A stretch of DNA of 64,000 bases, from the NCBI GenBank assembly GCA_041402125.1, contig JAWKSY010000022.1, positions 1 through 64,000 on the forward strand, written 5' to 3'. This document shows positions 52,251 to 61,339 of the stretch, piece by piece (position 1 is the first letter of the stretch; the number at the start of each line of letters is the position of its first letter). The translations under genes were made by a program, and so were the position numbers. The notes beneath the pieces were generated by a model. The model was not told where the DNA came from and searched no databases. It saw only the letters and a list, made by a program, of their open reading frames with translations. The stretch is from JAWKSY01 sp041402125 (GTDB lineage Bacteria > Planctomycetota > GCA-002687715 > DRQF01).

Positions 52251-52276
52251 CGTCGACGCCTGAACTTCCTCTTGCG

Positions 52277-52312
52277 AAGGAGCCCGTCGGTCCCTTGGGC
52301 GGCGGGCTCCTT
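52277..52312 (+). terminator. Hairpin after the triple-repeat metal protein gene
   Basis: AAGGAGCCCG (52277-52286) pairs with CGGGCTCCTT (52303-52312) around a 16-nt loop. A short T stretch follows. It lies 27 bp past the stop. Confidence 0.6.
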
Positions 52313-52357
52313 TCGCGTCTCGGTCGTCTCCTGCCGCCCCGTTCCGGAGTGCGTCCC

Positions 52358-52720
52358 ATGCCGATCACCCGCCTCGCGCCCATCCTCCCCGTCCGCGACA
52401 TGTCCGCCGCCGTCGAGTTCTACGAGAAGCTGGGCTTCGAGCTCGTGAAGCGCGTCGACGCCTGGAACTGGGCGATGCTCGCCCGCGGCGAGGCGCGGAT
52501 CATGGTCGATCAGTCGACGAATCCGCATCCGGGGACCCGCCGCACCGGCGTCATCTACCTCTACGCCTCGGATCTCATCGCTTTCCATCGCGAGGCGACG
52601 GCGCGTGGTCTCGAGCTGCCGGAGCCGGAACCGACATTCTACGGAATGATCGAGATCCGGATCGAGGATCCCGACGGCAACCGGCTCTGGATCGGCGAGG
52701 AGCCGGCGACGGTCGGTTGA
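52358..52720 (+). CDS. VOC/glyoxalase-bleomycin resistance family protein
   Basis: A 120-residue single VOC-domain protein. The beta-alpha-beta-beta-beta pattern is visible: PILPVRDMSAAVEFYEKLGF, then WAMLARGEARIMVDQS, VIYLYASDLIAFHREATARG, and the second metal-side strand MIEIRIEDPDGNRLWIGEE. Function ranges from drug binding to dioxygenase activity, and cannot be told here. The ATG at 52358 has GGAG 9 nt upstream. It converges on the large HExxH gene with a hairpin between. Confidence 0.85.
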   Translation: MPITRLAPILPVRDMSAAVEFYEKLGFELVKRVDAWNWAMLARGEARIMVDQSTNPHPGTRRTGVIYLYASDLIAFHREATARGLELPEPEPTFYGMIEIRIEDPDGNRLWIGEEPATVG

Positions 52721-52761
52721 GAGTCCGCGAAGATACCCCCGCTGGCTTCGACCGGCTGCAA

Positions 52762-52799
52762 CGGCGCCGGGCTTCGTCATGCCTCCTTGCCCGGCGCCG
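52762..52799. terminator. Bidirectional hairpin between VOC and HExxH genes
   Basis: An 11-bp stem, CGGCGCCGGGC (52762-52772) with GCCCGGCGCCG (52789-52799), and a 16-nt loop. No T-run on either strand. It separates converging genes. Confidence 0.65.
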
Positions 52800-52868
52800 A
52801 TTCGCACGGTCTCGGGCCGACGCGGGGATATCTTCACGGACTCCGATCCCGACCGGCGCCGACCCGCC

Positions 52869-55589
52869 TCACTCCAGTCCGAGTCGCCGGAGCCCGCTCG
52901 CGACGTGGAGGTCGCGGGCGTGCCCGAGATTCGCCTCGTCGACGACGCCCTCGATGCGGACTGCGTGCCAGTGGACCTGCAGGTCGGTGTGCGTCCGCAG
53001 GAACACGCGCCCTCCCTGCGTCGTGGCGCCGCTCAGGGCCGCCACCGGAGCGTCGTCGACCGAGCAGGCGACGCGTCCCTTCTCGTCCCGCACCATCGAG
53101 ACCCGGTAGCTCCGATCGAACTCGAGGGCGAGATCGCCGCCGACGAGCTCGGCGAGCATCCCCTTGCGCAGCGATCCGAGGCAGCTCACCAGCGACGAGA
53201 TGATGAAACTGCGGCCGCCGTCGTCGGCGAAGGCGACCCCGAAGTCGAAGGTGTCGGCGCGAGTGCGGTCGCGACCCGAGCTGTCGACCGAGATCGTGTA
53301 CTCGATCGCGATCCGACCGGTCAGCGGCAGTCGCCAGATGGCCGCGGCCGACCCGCTCATCACGAGTCCGGACTCGTTGATCTCGAAGGTCGGCTTGCGG
53401 CCGAGGATGGCGGTGGCGAGATCCTGCTCGGGGCCGAGGTTGCCCGGGTAGGCGGCGTCCACCGTGAAGTCCGCGAGCTGCGCCGGGTCCTTGAAGTCGT
53501 AGTCCACGCGGAGGCGCTTTTTACCCAGGTCCTCGACCTTGCCCCGGAGGCCCCATCCGGCCGACGGATCGGCATCGAAGGTCATCGCGAGGAGATGCCG
53601 GGCGAAGCCCCGTCGCGCCTCGGCATCGGGAAGGTCCGCGATCTTCTCGCCCTCCGCGAGGCGTTCCATGGCATCGAGCCGCGCGCGGGCCTGCGCGGCG
53701 TCGGTGACGGGGGCGTGGTCGAAGGCGGAGAGGAAGTCGGCCAGGCGACGTCCGTCGGCGAGATCGCGGCGGATCGCCGGCGCCGCCTTCGCGAGGCCGT
53801 GGCCGCCGGGACCGATCTCGCGCTCCTTCCCCGGATCGGTGAGGAGGAGGAGGTAGGCCTCGATCCACTCCCGATCGTCCCGCATCATCTTGCGCCGGCG
53901 GGCCAGCTTCATGAGTCCGTCGACGCCGAGGTCGGACCAGGAGAGGAACTCGCCCTTGTCGAGCTCGATCCCCTCGTCGGTCCTCCCCGCCGCGCGACGA
54001 CTGACGGTCTTGCCGCTCTCCGCGTCCGTGACCCGGAAGAACCAGCGCTCCTCGACGGCCCGCTCGCCGAACTCGCGCCGGAAGGCGAGCAGCTCCTCGA
54101 GGCGGGCCTTCTCCGCCGTGGCGGCGGCATCGGCCGGCGCGGCGAGCATCGCGAGGGCGTCGCGGATGGAGCCGCGCGCCGCCGCCTGACGCGCCGCGGT
54201 CAGGCGGTGGGCGGCGAGCTTCTCCGCCGGGACCAGCTTCGAGACGTCGTAGCCGCCGACCTCCTCGAGACCGCGCGGTCCGGAGCGTTTCGGTCCCTCG
54301 GTGACGAGCGACTTGAGGTCGGCGCGCGTCACCTCGCCGACGACCTCTCCGTTGCCGAGACGGAGCTTCACGAGCGCGTCGGTCGGTCGGCCCGCCAGGC
54401 GGGCGACGTGGGTCAGGAAACGGCGCTCGAGCTGCACGAGATCGATCTCGCCGAGCGTGCTGAAGAACGCGTCCTTGGGCGCGAGACCGGACTGCGCGGC
54501 CGTGACGTAGCGGTGGAAGACGTCGCGGTAGGCGCCGTCCTCGCCCTCCTCCAGGAACTGCACGAGGAGGAAGGACTGCGTGTAGAGGAACTCCAGCGAG
54601 GCCGACACCGCGAGCGGATTCGAGGAACGCTTCAGGGCCCGCAGGGCGGACTGCTGGTAGCTGTCGATCTCGACGAGATCCCGGATGGGGTGGATGAGCG
54701 GACGCATCGCATCCGATTCCAGCGCCTCGACGAACCGCTGGATGCGCGTGCGGTGATAGTCCGATCGGGCCAGGTCGCGGGGCGGTTCGGAACCCAGGTA
54801 GTCGGCCATTCCCTCCGCGTACCAGATCGGCTTCGGCATCGCGTCGTCGCCCTGGCACCAGGCGTGCTGGAGCTGGTGCGCGAACTCGTGGAGGATGGCC
54901 GAGCGCTTCTCCTCGTCGAGGAACTGACGGTCCGTCGTCGAGAAGCTCCGCTCCCAGGTCACCGCGAGCCGGTTCTTGAACTGGTAGTGCGCGCGCGAGG
55001 ACATCCCCTCGTAGCCCTGCGCCGTCATGTAGTCGTCGTAGGCGCCCTTCGAGGAGAGGATCGCGAGGCAGTAGTAGCCGAAGCCCTCGCGCAGCTTCAG
55101 TCCGAGCGGCTCGGCGTAGCGCTCGCGGAAGCCCTTCTCGAGACGGGTGAGCAGTTCGGCGTAGCCCTTCGCCAGCTCGTCGTAGTACGCGTCCTCGTCC
55201 TTCGGCGGCCGCTGGACGATGAAGAAGAAGGGCAGGGCCTCGACCTCCCGGTAGTCGACCGCCTTCAGGTAGGGATCCCGGTGGAGGGCGCGACGCACCT
55301 CGAAGTGACCGAGCCGCTTCGGATCGGAACGGATGAACTCGATCCTCGCCTTGACCTCCTTCACGTGGCTCGCCCAGGCCTCTCGTTCGGCGGCGAGCGC
55401 CCTGGCGTCGAGCTTCTTGCCCTCGATCTCCTTCCACCGCTTCGTGTCGAAGAGGATGGACCAGGTGCCGAGGTCGGCCTTGTCGAAGTCCTCGAGGTGC
55501 TCGTAGGGATCGAAGGTGACCGAGCGTTGCGCACGGAGCCCCGTCGAGGTCACGGCGATCACGAGGATCGCGATAGCGATGCGGATCAT
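52869..55589 (-). CDS. Secreted HExxH peptidase-MA-like protein, paralogue A
   Basis: A 906-residue secreted protein. A signal peptide spans 1-20. The N-terminal part (about 25-200) is helical and carries DPYLKAVDYREVE (105-117). A gluzincin-type zinc site is present: HEFAH (234-238) in ILHEFAHQLQHAW, then E259 in WYAEGMADYL, about 21 residues later. A second part (about 280-700) includes LRLGNGEVVGEV and a helical stretch, and the last 210 residues (DYDFKDPAQLADF on) form a LamG/jelly-roll-like beta domain ending in LGHARDLHVASGLRRLGLE. It is closely related along its length to the divergent gene at 55830. The substrate is unknown. The ATG at 55589 begins the signal. Confidence 0.83.
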   Translation of the reverse strand: MIRIAIAILVIAVTSTGLRAQRSVTFDPYEHLEDFDKADLGTWSILFDTKRWKEIEGKKLDARALAAEREAWASHVKEVKARIEFIRSDPKRLGHFEVRRALHRDPYLKAVDYREVEALPFFFIVQRPPKDEDAYYDELAKGYAELLTRLEKGFRERYAEPLGLKLREGFGYYCLAILSSKGAYDDYMTAQGYEGMSSRAHYQFKNRLAVTWERSFSTTDRQFLDEEKRSAILHEFAHQLQHAWCQGDDAMPKPIWYAEGMADYLGSEPPRDLARSDYHRTRIQRFVEALESDAMRPLIHPIRDLVEIDSYQQSALRALKRSSNPLAVSASLEFLYTQSFLLVQFLEEGEDGAYRDVFHRYVTAAQSGLAPKDAFFSTLGEIDLVQLERRFLTHVARLAGRPTDALVKLRLGNGEVVGEVTRADLKSLVTEGPKRSGPRGLEEVGGYDVSKLVPAEKLAAHRLTAARQAAARGSIRDALAMLAAPADAAATAEKARLEELLAFRREFGERAVEERWFFRVTDAESGKTVSRRAAGRTDEGIELDKGEFLSWSDLGVDGLMKLARRRKMMRDDREWIEAYLLLLTDPGKEREIGPGGHGLAKAAPAIRRDLADGRRLADFLSAFDHAPVTDAAQARARLDAMERLAEGEKIADLPDAEARRGFARHLLAMTFDADPSAGWGLRGKVEDLGKKRLRVDYDFKDPAQLADFTVDAAYPGNLGPEQDLATAILGRKPTFEINESGLVMSGSAAAIWRLPLTGRIAIEYTISVDSSGRDRTRADTFDFGVAFADDGGRSFIISSLVSCLGSLRKGMLAELVGGDLALEFDRSYRVSMVRDEKGRVACSVDDAPVAALSGATTQGGRVFLRTHTDLQVHWHAVRIEGVVDEANLGHARDLHVASGLRRLGLE

Positions 55590-55829
55590 GGTCTTCGTCC
55601 GTGTCGGGCCCGATGCTGATGCGCATCCGGCCGGCCTGAATCCGGCCCCATGATAGCGGCGTCGACCGTCGGGAGTCGACCCGTCGACTCCCGACCCCGG
55701 TCGCCGGCGGGATCGTCCCCTCGCCTCCGGCCGAAATTGGACCGGTCCGCCCGGAGTCCGATAGAATCCGCGCCGTTCAGGCCGTCGCGGGCCGGGCCCC
55801 GCGCATTCCCACCGACTCCGGGGTCCCCG

Positions 55830-58544
55830 ATGTTCCGTCTCGCCCTTCTGGCCCTCCTGCTGACGACCGCCGGCTCGGTCGTCGCCCAGACGCGCTCCTT
55901 CGACCCCTGGAAGGACCTCACCGGCTACGAGGAGGCGACGCGCGGCGAGTGGCAGTCCTTCTGCGACGTCGAGAAGTGGCGGGCGCGGCTCGGACTCGAG
56001 GTGGACGCGGCCGGGCTGGCGCGCCTCCGGGAGGAATGGACGGCGGAGAAGAAGGCGATCGACGAGAAGATCGTCGCGATCCTCGCCGACCCCCACGGGC
56101 GCTCGCGATTCCACCTCCGTCGGGTGCTCGAGTCCGACCCCTACCTGAAGGCGGTCGATTACCGCGAGATCGAGATCGCTCCCTTCTGCTTCGTCATCCA
56201 GCGTCCGCCGAAGGACGATCCGGAGTACTACCAGGACGTGGCGGATGCCTACGCCGGGGTGCTCCGCGACGTGGAGAAGGACTTCCGTCGGCTCCTGGTG
56301 GAACCCCTGAAGCTGACCCTGCGGCCGAAGCACGGTTTCTTCGGACTCGTCATCCTCGCCTCGGAGGGGAGCTACGTCGACTTCCTGAAGGCGCACCGGA
56401 TCGCGACCGTGGCGAGCCGGGCGCACTACGATCCCGCGACGCGGCTGTCCGTGAGCTGGGAGCGGAGTTTCGGGCGCGGCTCCGCGAAGCACCTCGACGA
56501 GGAGAAGCGGATCGCCCTGCGCCACGAGCTGGTCCACGCGCTGCAATGGGCCTACATCGCGCGCCCGGCCGGAAAGCGACTCCCGGTCTGGCTCTCGGAA
56601 GGACTGGCCGAGTTCTTCGCGTACGGCCCGGGCGCGGATCCCGCCCCGGATTCGCTGGCGGCGCTTCGGATCCGCAACGTGCTCGACCTGCTCGCGTCCG
56701 AGACGGGTCAGCGTTACCTCCATCCGATCCCGGATCTCGTCGAGATCCAGAGCTACGCCCAGTCGACGGACTTCGCGAAGCGACGGACCCAGGACCCCCG
56801 GGCGGAAGGGCGAGAGGTCGGCGGGCTCTACGGGCTCTCCTATCTCCTCGTCGAGTTCCTGCACGAGGCCCGGGGCGGCGCCTACCGCCCGCGCTTGCTC
56901 GACCTCGTCCGTCGGCTGGGCGCGGGGGAGGAGGCGGCGGCCGCCTTCTCGGGCGCCTTCGAGGGCATCTCGCCGGAGACGCTCGAGGCCGAGCTCATCG
57001 AGCGCGCCGCGCGCCTCGGGAGACGCGATCTCGCCGAGTTCGAGCACCGCAGTCTCGGCGGCGGCGTCCGCGTCGGATCGACCGCCCGGCCCGACGCCGC
57101 GGTGGCGGAGACGGCGCCGGCGGGGAAGCGTCGTCCGCCGCTCGGCCTGACGCCGGCCGAGCCCGTCGATTTCCGCTTCTTCGGCTCGATCTACACCTCG
57201 CCGGATTCCGGACGGATCGCGGTGCGCAAGATGCTCGCCGCCTTCGACATCGAGGGGGCGGAGCGGTTGCTCGCGCCCGTCAAGATCCAGCGGGCCTACG
57301 AGATCGGGCGGGAGGCCGCCCGACTCGCCAAGCTCAAGCGGGCCTTCGACGTGGTCGGGACCCGCGCGATCGAGGAGCGCTGGCTGGTTCCGGTCGAGGT
57401 CGACGGGAAGCGCGTGCATCGAAGGGTGCAGGCGGTGCACGACGACGGGCTCGAGCTCGATCGCGTCGGGCGCATCCGCTGGTCCGATCTCGGCGCGGCC
57501 GAGTTCCAGAAGCTCGGTCGCAAGAAGAAGATCTTCACCGGCGCCCTCGCCGAGCTCGACGACTACCTGCGGCTCCTGTCGGATCCGGAGGGCGCGAGGA
57601 TCGCGGACGACGCCGAGAAGGAGATCAGGCAGGACGCGGAGAGGATCCGGGCCGACGTCCTCGATCCCCGCCCCTGGCTCGCCTACCGGCGCCTCTCCGC
57701 GGCGGTCTTCATCGACGACCCCGAGGTCGCCCGGCGGCGCCTCGCCGATCTCGAGGAGGTCTGCCGCGACGAGGTCCTCGTCGCGACCGTCGATCGCGAG
57801 AAGCTGGTCGAGTACGCGACCGCGCTCCTGAAGCTCGCCTTCCGGTGCGACGCCGGAACCAACTACGGTCTCGTCCGTCCGGTCGAGACGACGCCCGAGG
57901 GGCGCCTCCGCGTGAGCTACGACTTCGCCGACGAGGCCCAGCTCGCCGACTTCCACTTCGGTTCCTATCCCCATGCGCTCTCGGACGAGGTCGACCTCTC
58001 GATCGGAGGCGGCGCGGTCCCTCGGATCCGGGCCCTCGCCAACGGCGGGCTCGAGGTGTCGGGCTCGGCGACCGGGCTCTGGCGTCTGCCGCTGAAGGGG
58101 AGGGTCATGGTGAGCTACCGCGTCGCCATCATCGAGGTGGCGAAGGGGAAGCTGGGTCGCCTCGACTTCGGCGCCGGGCTCGCGGACGACGGCGGCAAGA
58201 GCTTCCTCCTCGCCTCGCTCAACGGTTCGCTCGCGGAGTTCCGCGGCGGCGTGATGACGAAGGTCGCCTCGACGACGTTCGCCCATCCGCGCGTCCTCGA
58301 GGACTACCAGGTGACGGTCGTTCGCGCGCCCGAGGGCGGGATCACCGCCCACGTCGACGGCGAGCTCGCGTCCGAGATCGAGAACACCACGGCGGACGGC
58401 GGCCGGATCTTCCTGCGCGCGCACACCGCCGCCCGGATCCGCTGGCTCGGGCTCGTCATCGAGGGCGAGCTCGACCGGGAGAACCTCGGGCACGCGCGCG
58501 ACGCCTGGGTGGCGGCCGGCCTGCGACGACTGGGTCTGAACTGA
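55830..58544 (+). CDS. Secreted HExxH peptidase-MA-like protein, paralogue B
   Basis: A 904-residue secreted protein related along its length to the gene at 52869. A signal peptide spans 1-20. DPYLKAVDYREIE (103-115) repeats the same motif. The zinc site is HELVH (232-236) in LRHELVHALQW, with E258 in WLSEGLAEFF. The middle has IQRAYEIGREAARLAKLKRA and RIRWSDLGAAEFQKLGRKKK. The C-terminal 210-residue domain (SYDFADEAQLADF on) ends LGHARDAWVAAGLRRLGLN, almost identical in plan to paralogue A. Starts are 240 bp apart and divergent. It is followed 31 bp on by DinB. Function unknown. Confidence 0.83.
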   Translation: MFRLALLALLLTTAGSVVAQTRSFDPWKDLTGYEEATRGEWQSFCDVEKWRARLGLEVDAAGLARLREEWTAEKKAIDEKIVAILADPHGRSRFHLRRVLESDPYLKAVDYREIEIAPFCFVIQRPPKDDPEYYQDVADAYAGVLRDVEKDFRRLLVEPLKLTLRPKHGFFGLVILASEGSYVDFLKAHRIATVASRAHYDPATRLSVSWERSFGRGSAKHLDEEKRIALRHELVHALQWAYIARPAGKRLPVWLSEGLAEFFAYGPGADPAPDSLAALRIRNVLDLLASETGQRYLHPIPDLVEIQSYAQSTDFAKRRTQDPRAEGREVGGLYGLSYLLVEFLHEARGGAYRPRLLDLVRRLGAGEEAAAAFSGAFEGISPETLEAELIERAARLGRRDLAEFEHRSLGGGVRVGSTARPDAAVAETAPAGKRRPPLGLTPAEPVDFRFFGSIYTSPDSGRIAVRKMLAAFDIEGAERLLAPVKIQRAYEIGREAARLAKLKRAFDVVGTRAIEERWLVPVEVDGKRVHRRVQAVHDDGLELDRVGRIRWSDLGAAEFQKLGRKKKIFTGALAELDDYLRLLSDPEGARIADDAEKEIRQDAERIRADVLDPRPWLAYRRLSAAVFIDDPEVARRRLADLEEVCRDEVLVATVDREKLVEYATALLKLAFRCDAGTNYGLVRPVETTPEGRLRVSYDFADEAQLADFHFGSYPHALSDEVDLSIGGGAVPRIRALANGGLEVSGSATGLWRLPLKGRVMVSYRVAIIEVAKGKLGRLDFGAGLADDGGKSFLLASLNGSLAEFRGGVMTKVASTTFAHPRVLEDYQVTVVRAPEGGITAHVDGELASEIENTTADGGRIFLRAHTAARIRWLGLVIEGELDRENLGHARDAWVAAGLRRLGLN

Positions 58545-58575
58545 ATCGCCCCCTCGCGGAGGAGGAGAGCCGCCC

Positions 58576-59073
58576 ATGGAATCCATCGAGCTGATCCGCG
58601 GGAACCTCCGGAAGAGCCGCGACATCGTTCTCTCGAAGATCGAGGCGATGCGGGAGCACGGTCTCGTCTTCCCGACGCCGCGGGGCGGATCCCACACGAT
58701 CTGGGTCCTCGGCCACCTCGCCTACATCGAGGGGCTCGTCGTCACGCGATTCGCGATGGGGGAGGACCATCCCCGCCCCGAGTGGAAGGAGATCTTCGAC
58801 GGCGGCGAGGTCCCGGCGGACCCGACCGCGTTCCCGGGCTTCGACGAGACGCTCGCGGTCTGTCGCGCCGCCCGCGAGGAGACGATCGCGCGCCTGGACG
58901 GTTTTTCTGAGGCCGATCTCGACCGGCCGAGCCCCGGCTGCCCCGCGGGCGTCGAGGACACCTTCGGCACCTGGCGACACTGCTTCCAGTTCGTCGCCGA
59001 CCACTGGTACATGCACCGCGGCCAGCTCGCCGACGCCCGCCGGGCCGCCGCGATCGACCGCATGTGGTTCTGA
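58576..59073 (+). CDS. DinB superfamily protein
   Basis: A 165-residue four-helix-bundle metalloprotein. The metal triad is H47 (LGHLAYIE), H143 and H147 (HWYMHRGQL). The helix starting IELIRGNLRKSRDIV is typical. Family members are thiol-dependent transferases or hydrolases, or unassigned. It is separated from paralogue B by 31 bp and is probably co-transcribed. It is followed by the GH29 gene. Function not assigned. Confidence 0.9.
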   Translation: MESIELIRGNLRKSRDIVLSKIEAMREHGLVFPTPRGGSHTIWVLGHLAYIEGLVVTRFAMGEDHPRPEWKEIFDGGEVPADPTAFPGFDETLAVCRAAREETIARLDGFSEADLDRPSPGCPAGVEDTFGTWRHCFQFVADHWYMHRGQLADARRAAAIDRMWF

Positions 59074-59169
59074 TCCGCCCCCGGCGACCCCGCGCGCGCC
59101 GACCTTGACGGGAGCGCGTCGCGGAGGGTCTGCTGGTCTCGTTGCTCGGCCCCCCCTCCGGAGTCCGCG

Positions 59170-61272
59170 ATGAAGCGCGCCGCCCTGGCCCTCGTCCTCG
59201 TCGTCATCAGCCCCGCCCTGCATGCGCAGGACCCCGCCCCCGGGAGCCGGATGGTTCCGGAGGGAGCCTCCGTCGAGGAGGTCGTCCGCGCGGCGGCGGA
59301 GGTGCGGCCGCACCTGCGGCAGGTGGTGTGGCAGGAGATGGGGTTCACCGCCTTCGTCCACTTCGGGATGAACACCTTCACCGATCGAGAGTGGGGGGAG
59401 GGGAACGAGGATCCGGCTCTCTTCGACCCGAAGGAATTCGACGCGGACCAGTGGGTCGCGAGCTTCCGCGCCGCGGGGATGAAGGGGCTCGTGCTGACGG
59501 CGAAGCACCACGACGGCTTCTGTCTCTGGCCGACGAGGACGACGCCGCACTCGGTCGCGGCGAGCCCCTTCCGCGACGGGAAGGGGGACGTCGTCGGCGA
59601 GGTGGCGGCGGCCTGCCGTCGCGCCGGGCTGCGCTTCGGGATCTACCTCTCGCCCTGGGACCGGAACGCGAAGAGCTTCGGGACGAAGGAATACGACGAG
59701 CTCTTCCACGCCCAGCTCCGCGAGCTGATGACGGACTACGGACCGCTCTACGACGTCTGGTTCGACGGGGCGCACGCGCCGGCGGACCGACCCGAGATCT
59801 TCGACTGGGCGCGCCACTTCGCGCTGGTGCGGAAGCTCCAGCCCATGGCCTGCCTCTCGATCGTCGGGCCCGACGTCCGCTGGTGCGGCAACGAGGCCGG
59901 GCGGACGCGGGCCGAGGAGTGGAGCGTCGTGCCCCTGCCGACCGACCTTTCGGCGGCGGCGGAGGAGGACTGGCGCGTCGCGGCCGCCTACCGGTCGGTG
60001 GACGTCCAGGCCGCGGATCTCGGCTCGCGGGCGCGGCTCGCGGGCGCGCGGCGGCTCGTCTGGTGGCCGGCGGTGACGAATACCTCGATCCGGCCGGGCT
60101 GGTTCCACCATCCGGCCGAGGACGGGAGCCTGAAGGGGCTCCTCGAGCTCTTCGACCTCTGGGTCGCGGCGGTGGGGGGGAACGGACACCTCCTGCTGAA
60201 CGTCCCGCCGGACCGGCGGGGACGCATCGCCGAGGGAGACGCGGCGCGTCTCGCCGAGCTGGGCGCGCTGCTCGACGCGACCTTCGGGCGTGACCTCGCC
60301 GCGGACGCGACGCGCAAGAACTACGGGGGCCGCGTCCTCGAGGTGATCTTTCCCGAGGCGCGCGCGGCGAGCTTCCTCGACGTGCGCGAGGACGTGGAGT
60401 CGTCCAGCCAGCGCGTCGAGAGCTTCCGCCTCGACGCCTTCGACGGGAACGCCTGGCGCGAGGTCTCGCGCGGGTCGACGATCGGCATGCGCCGGATCCT
60501 GCGGTTGCCGACGACGCCCGCGCGCGGCTGGCGAGTCTGGGTGACCTCGTCCCGCGGGGCGCCGGCGCTTGCCGCGTTGAGCGTCCACCGCACTCCCGAT
60601 CTGCTCGACGCCCCCCGCATCGATCGCGATCGCGAGGGGCGGGTGAGCCTCACCGCGCCGGGCGCGGGGTCCATCCTCTTCACCGTGGACGGGAGCGAGC
60701 CGGGGGAGGGGTCGAGCGTCTACCTCGGGCCCTTCCCGCTGCCGGAGGGAGGGCGCGTCCGCGCGCGGGCGGTGCCGAAGGCGGGAGCGGCGGTCTTCGC
60801 GGCCGCGGGCGCCTCGCAGTCGGAGCGCCGTTTCGGCCTCGCCAAGGGCGGCTGGCGCATCCACGCCGTGAGCAGCGAGCAGGCGCCCGCGGAAGCGGCG
60901 GCGCTCGCGATCGACGAGGACCCCGACACGCTCTGGCACACGCGCTACTCGCCCGACACCCCGAAGCACCCGCACTCCATCACCCTCGATCTCGGGGCCG
61001 AACGCGCGGTGGGCTCGGTCCTCTACACCCCGCGGCGCGGGCAGGGGAACGGCACGATCCTCCGCCTCGCCATCGAGGTCTCGCGCGACGGAAAGACCTG
61101 GGAGACGGCGGTCCCGGCCCGGGAGCTCGAGAACATGAAGGCCTCGCCGACGCCCCGGGAGATCCCGTTCGACGCTCCCCGGCGGGTTCGTTACCTTCGC
61201 CTCGTGGCGCTCGAGGAGATCGCCGGGCGGCCCTGGGCCAGCGCGGCGGAGATCGACGTCTTCGCCCCCTGA
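59170..61272 (+). CDS. Secreted GH29 alpha-L-fucosidase with C-terminal sugar-binding domain
   Basis: A 700-residue secreted retaining alpha-L-fucosidase. A signal peptide spans 1-20. The GH29 barrel begins with FTAFVHFGMNTFTDREWGEG and has LTAKHHDGFCLWPT, and the nucleophile D199 in YDVWFDGAH. The acid/base region was not fixed; WCGNEAGRTRAEEWS lies in the expected area. A C-terminal F5/8-type or chitobiase-like domain (LWHTRYSPDTPKHPHSITLD, about 590-610) binds sugar or surface. The ATG begins the signal. With GH95 and the sulfatase it supports fucose-rich glycan use. Confidence 0.94.
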   Translation: MKRAALALVLVVISPALHAQDPAPGSRMVPEGASVEEVVRAAAEVRPHLRQVVWQEMGFTAFVHFGMNTFTDREWGEGNEDPALFDPKEFDADQWVASFRAAGMKGLVLTAKHHDGFCLWPTRTTPHSVAASPFRDGKGDVVGEVAAACRRAGLRFGIYLSPWDRNAKSFGTKEYDELFHAQLRELMTDYGPLYDVWFDGAHAPADRPEIFDWARHFALVRKLQPMACLSIVGPDVRWCGNEAGRTRAEEWSVVPLPTDLSAAAEEDWRVAAAYRSVDVQAADLGSRARLAGARRLVWWPAVTNTSIRPGWFHHPAEDGSLKGLLELFDLWVAAVGGNGHLLLNVPPDRRGRIAEGDAARLAELGALLDATFGRDLAADATRKNYGGRVLEVIFPEARAASFLDVREDVESSSQRVESFRLDAFDGNAWREVSRGSTIGMRRILRLPTTPARGWRVWVTSSRGAPALAALSVHRTPDLLDAPRIDRDREGRVSLTAPGAGSILFTVDGSEPGEGSSVYLGPFPLPEGGRVRARAVPKAGAAVFAAAGASQSERRFGLAKGGWRIHAVSSEQAPAEAAALAIDEDPDTLWHTRYSPDTPKHPHSITLDLGAERAVGSVLYTPRRGQGNGTILRLAIEVSRDGKTWETAVPARELENMKASPTPREIPFDAPRRVRYLRLVALEEIAGRPWASAAEIDVFAP

Positions 61273-61339
61273 GATCGGCGCGGAGACCCCGCGCGCCCGC
61301 GAACGGACCCCTCGCGATCCCTGCGCCCCGGAACCCGAG

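Noticed and set aside
52869..58697. A 1942-residue minus-strand protein including antisense of the 55830 gene
   Set aside because: Upstream of 55589 the frame is only antisense shadow; a signal peptide starts at 55589.
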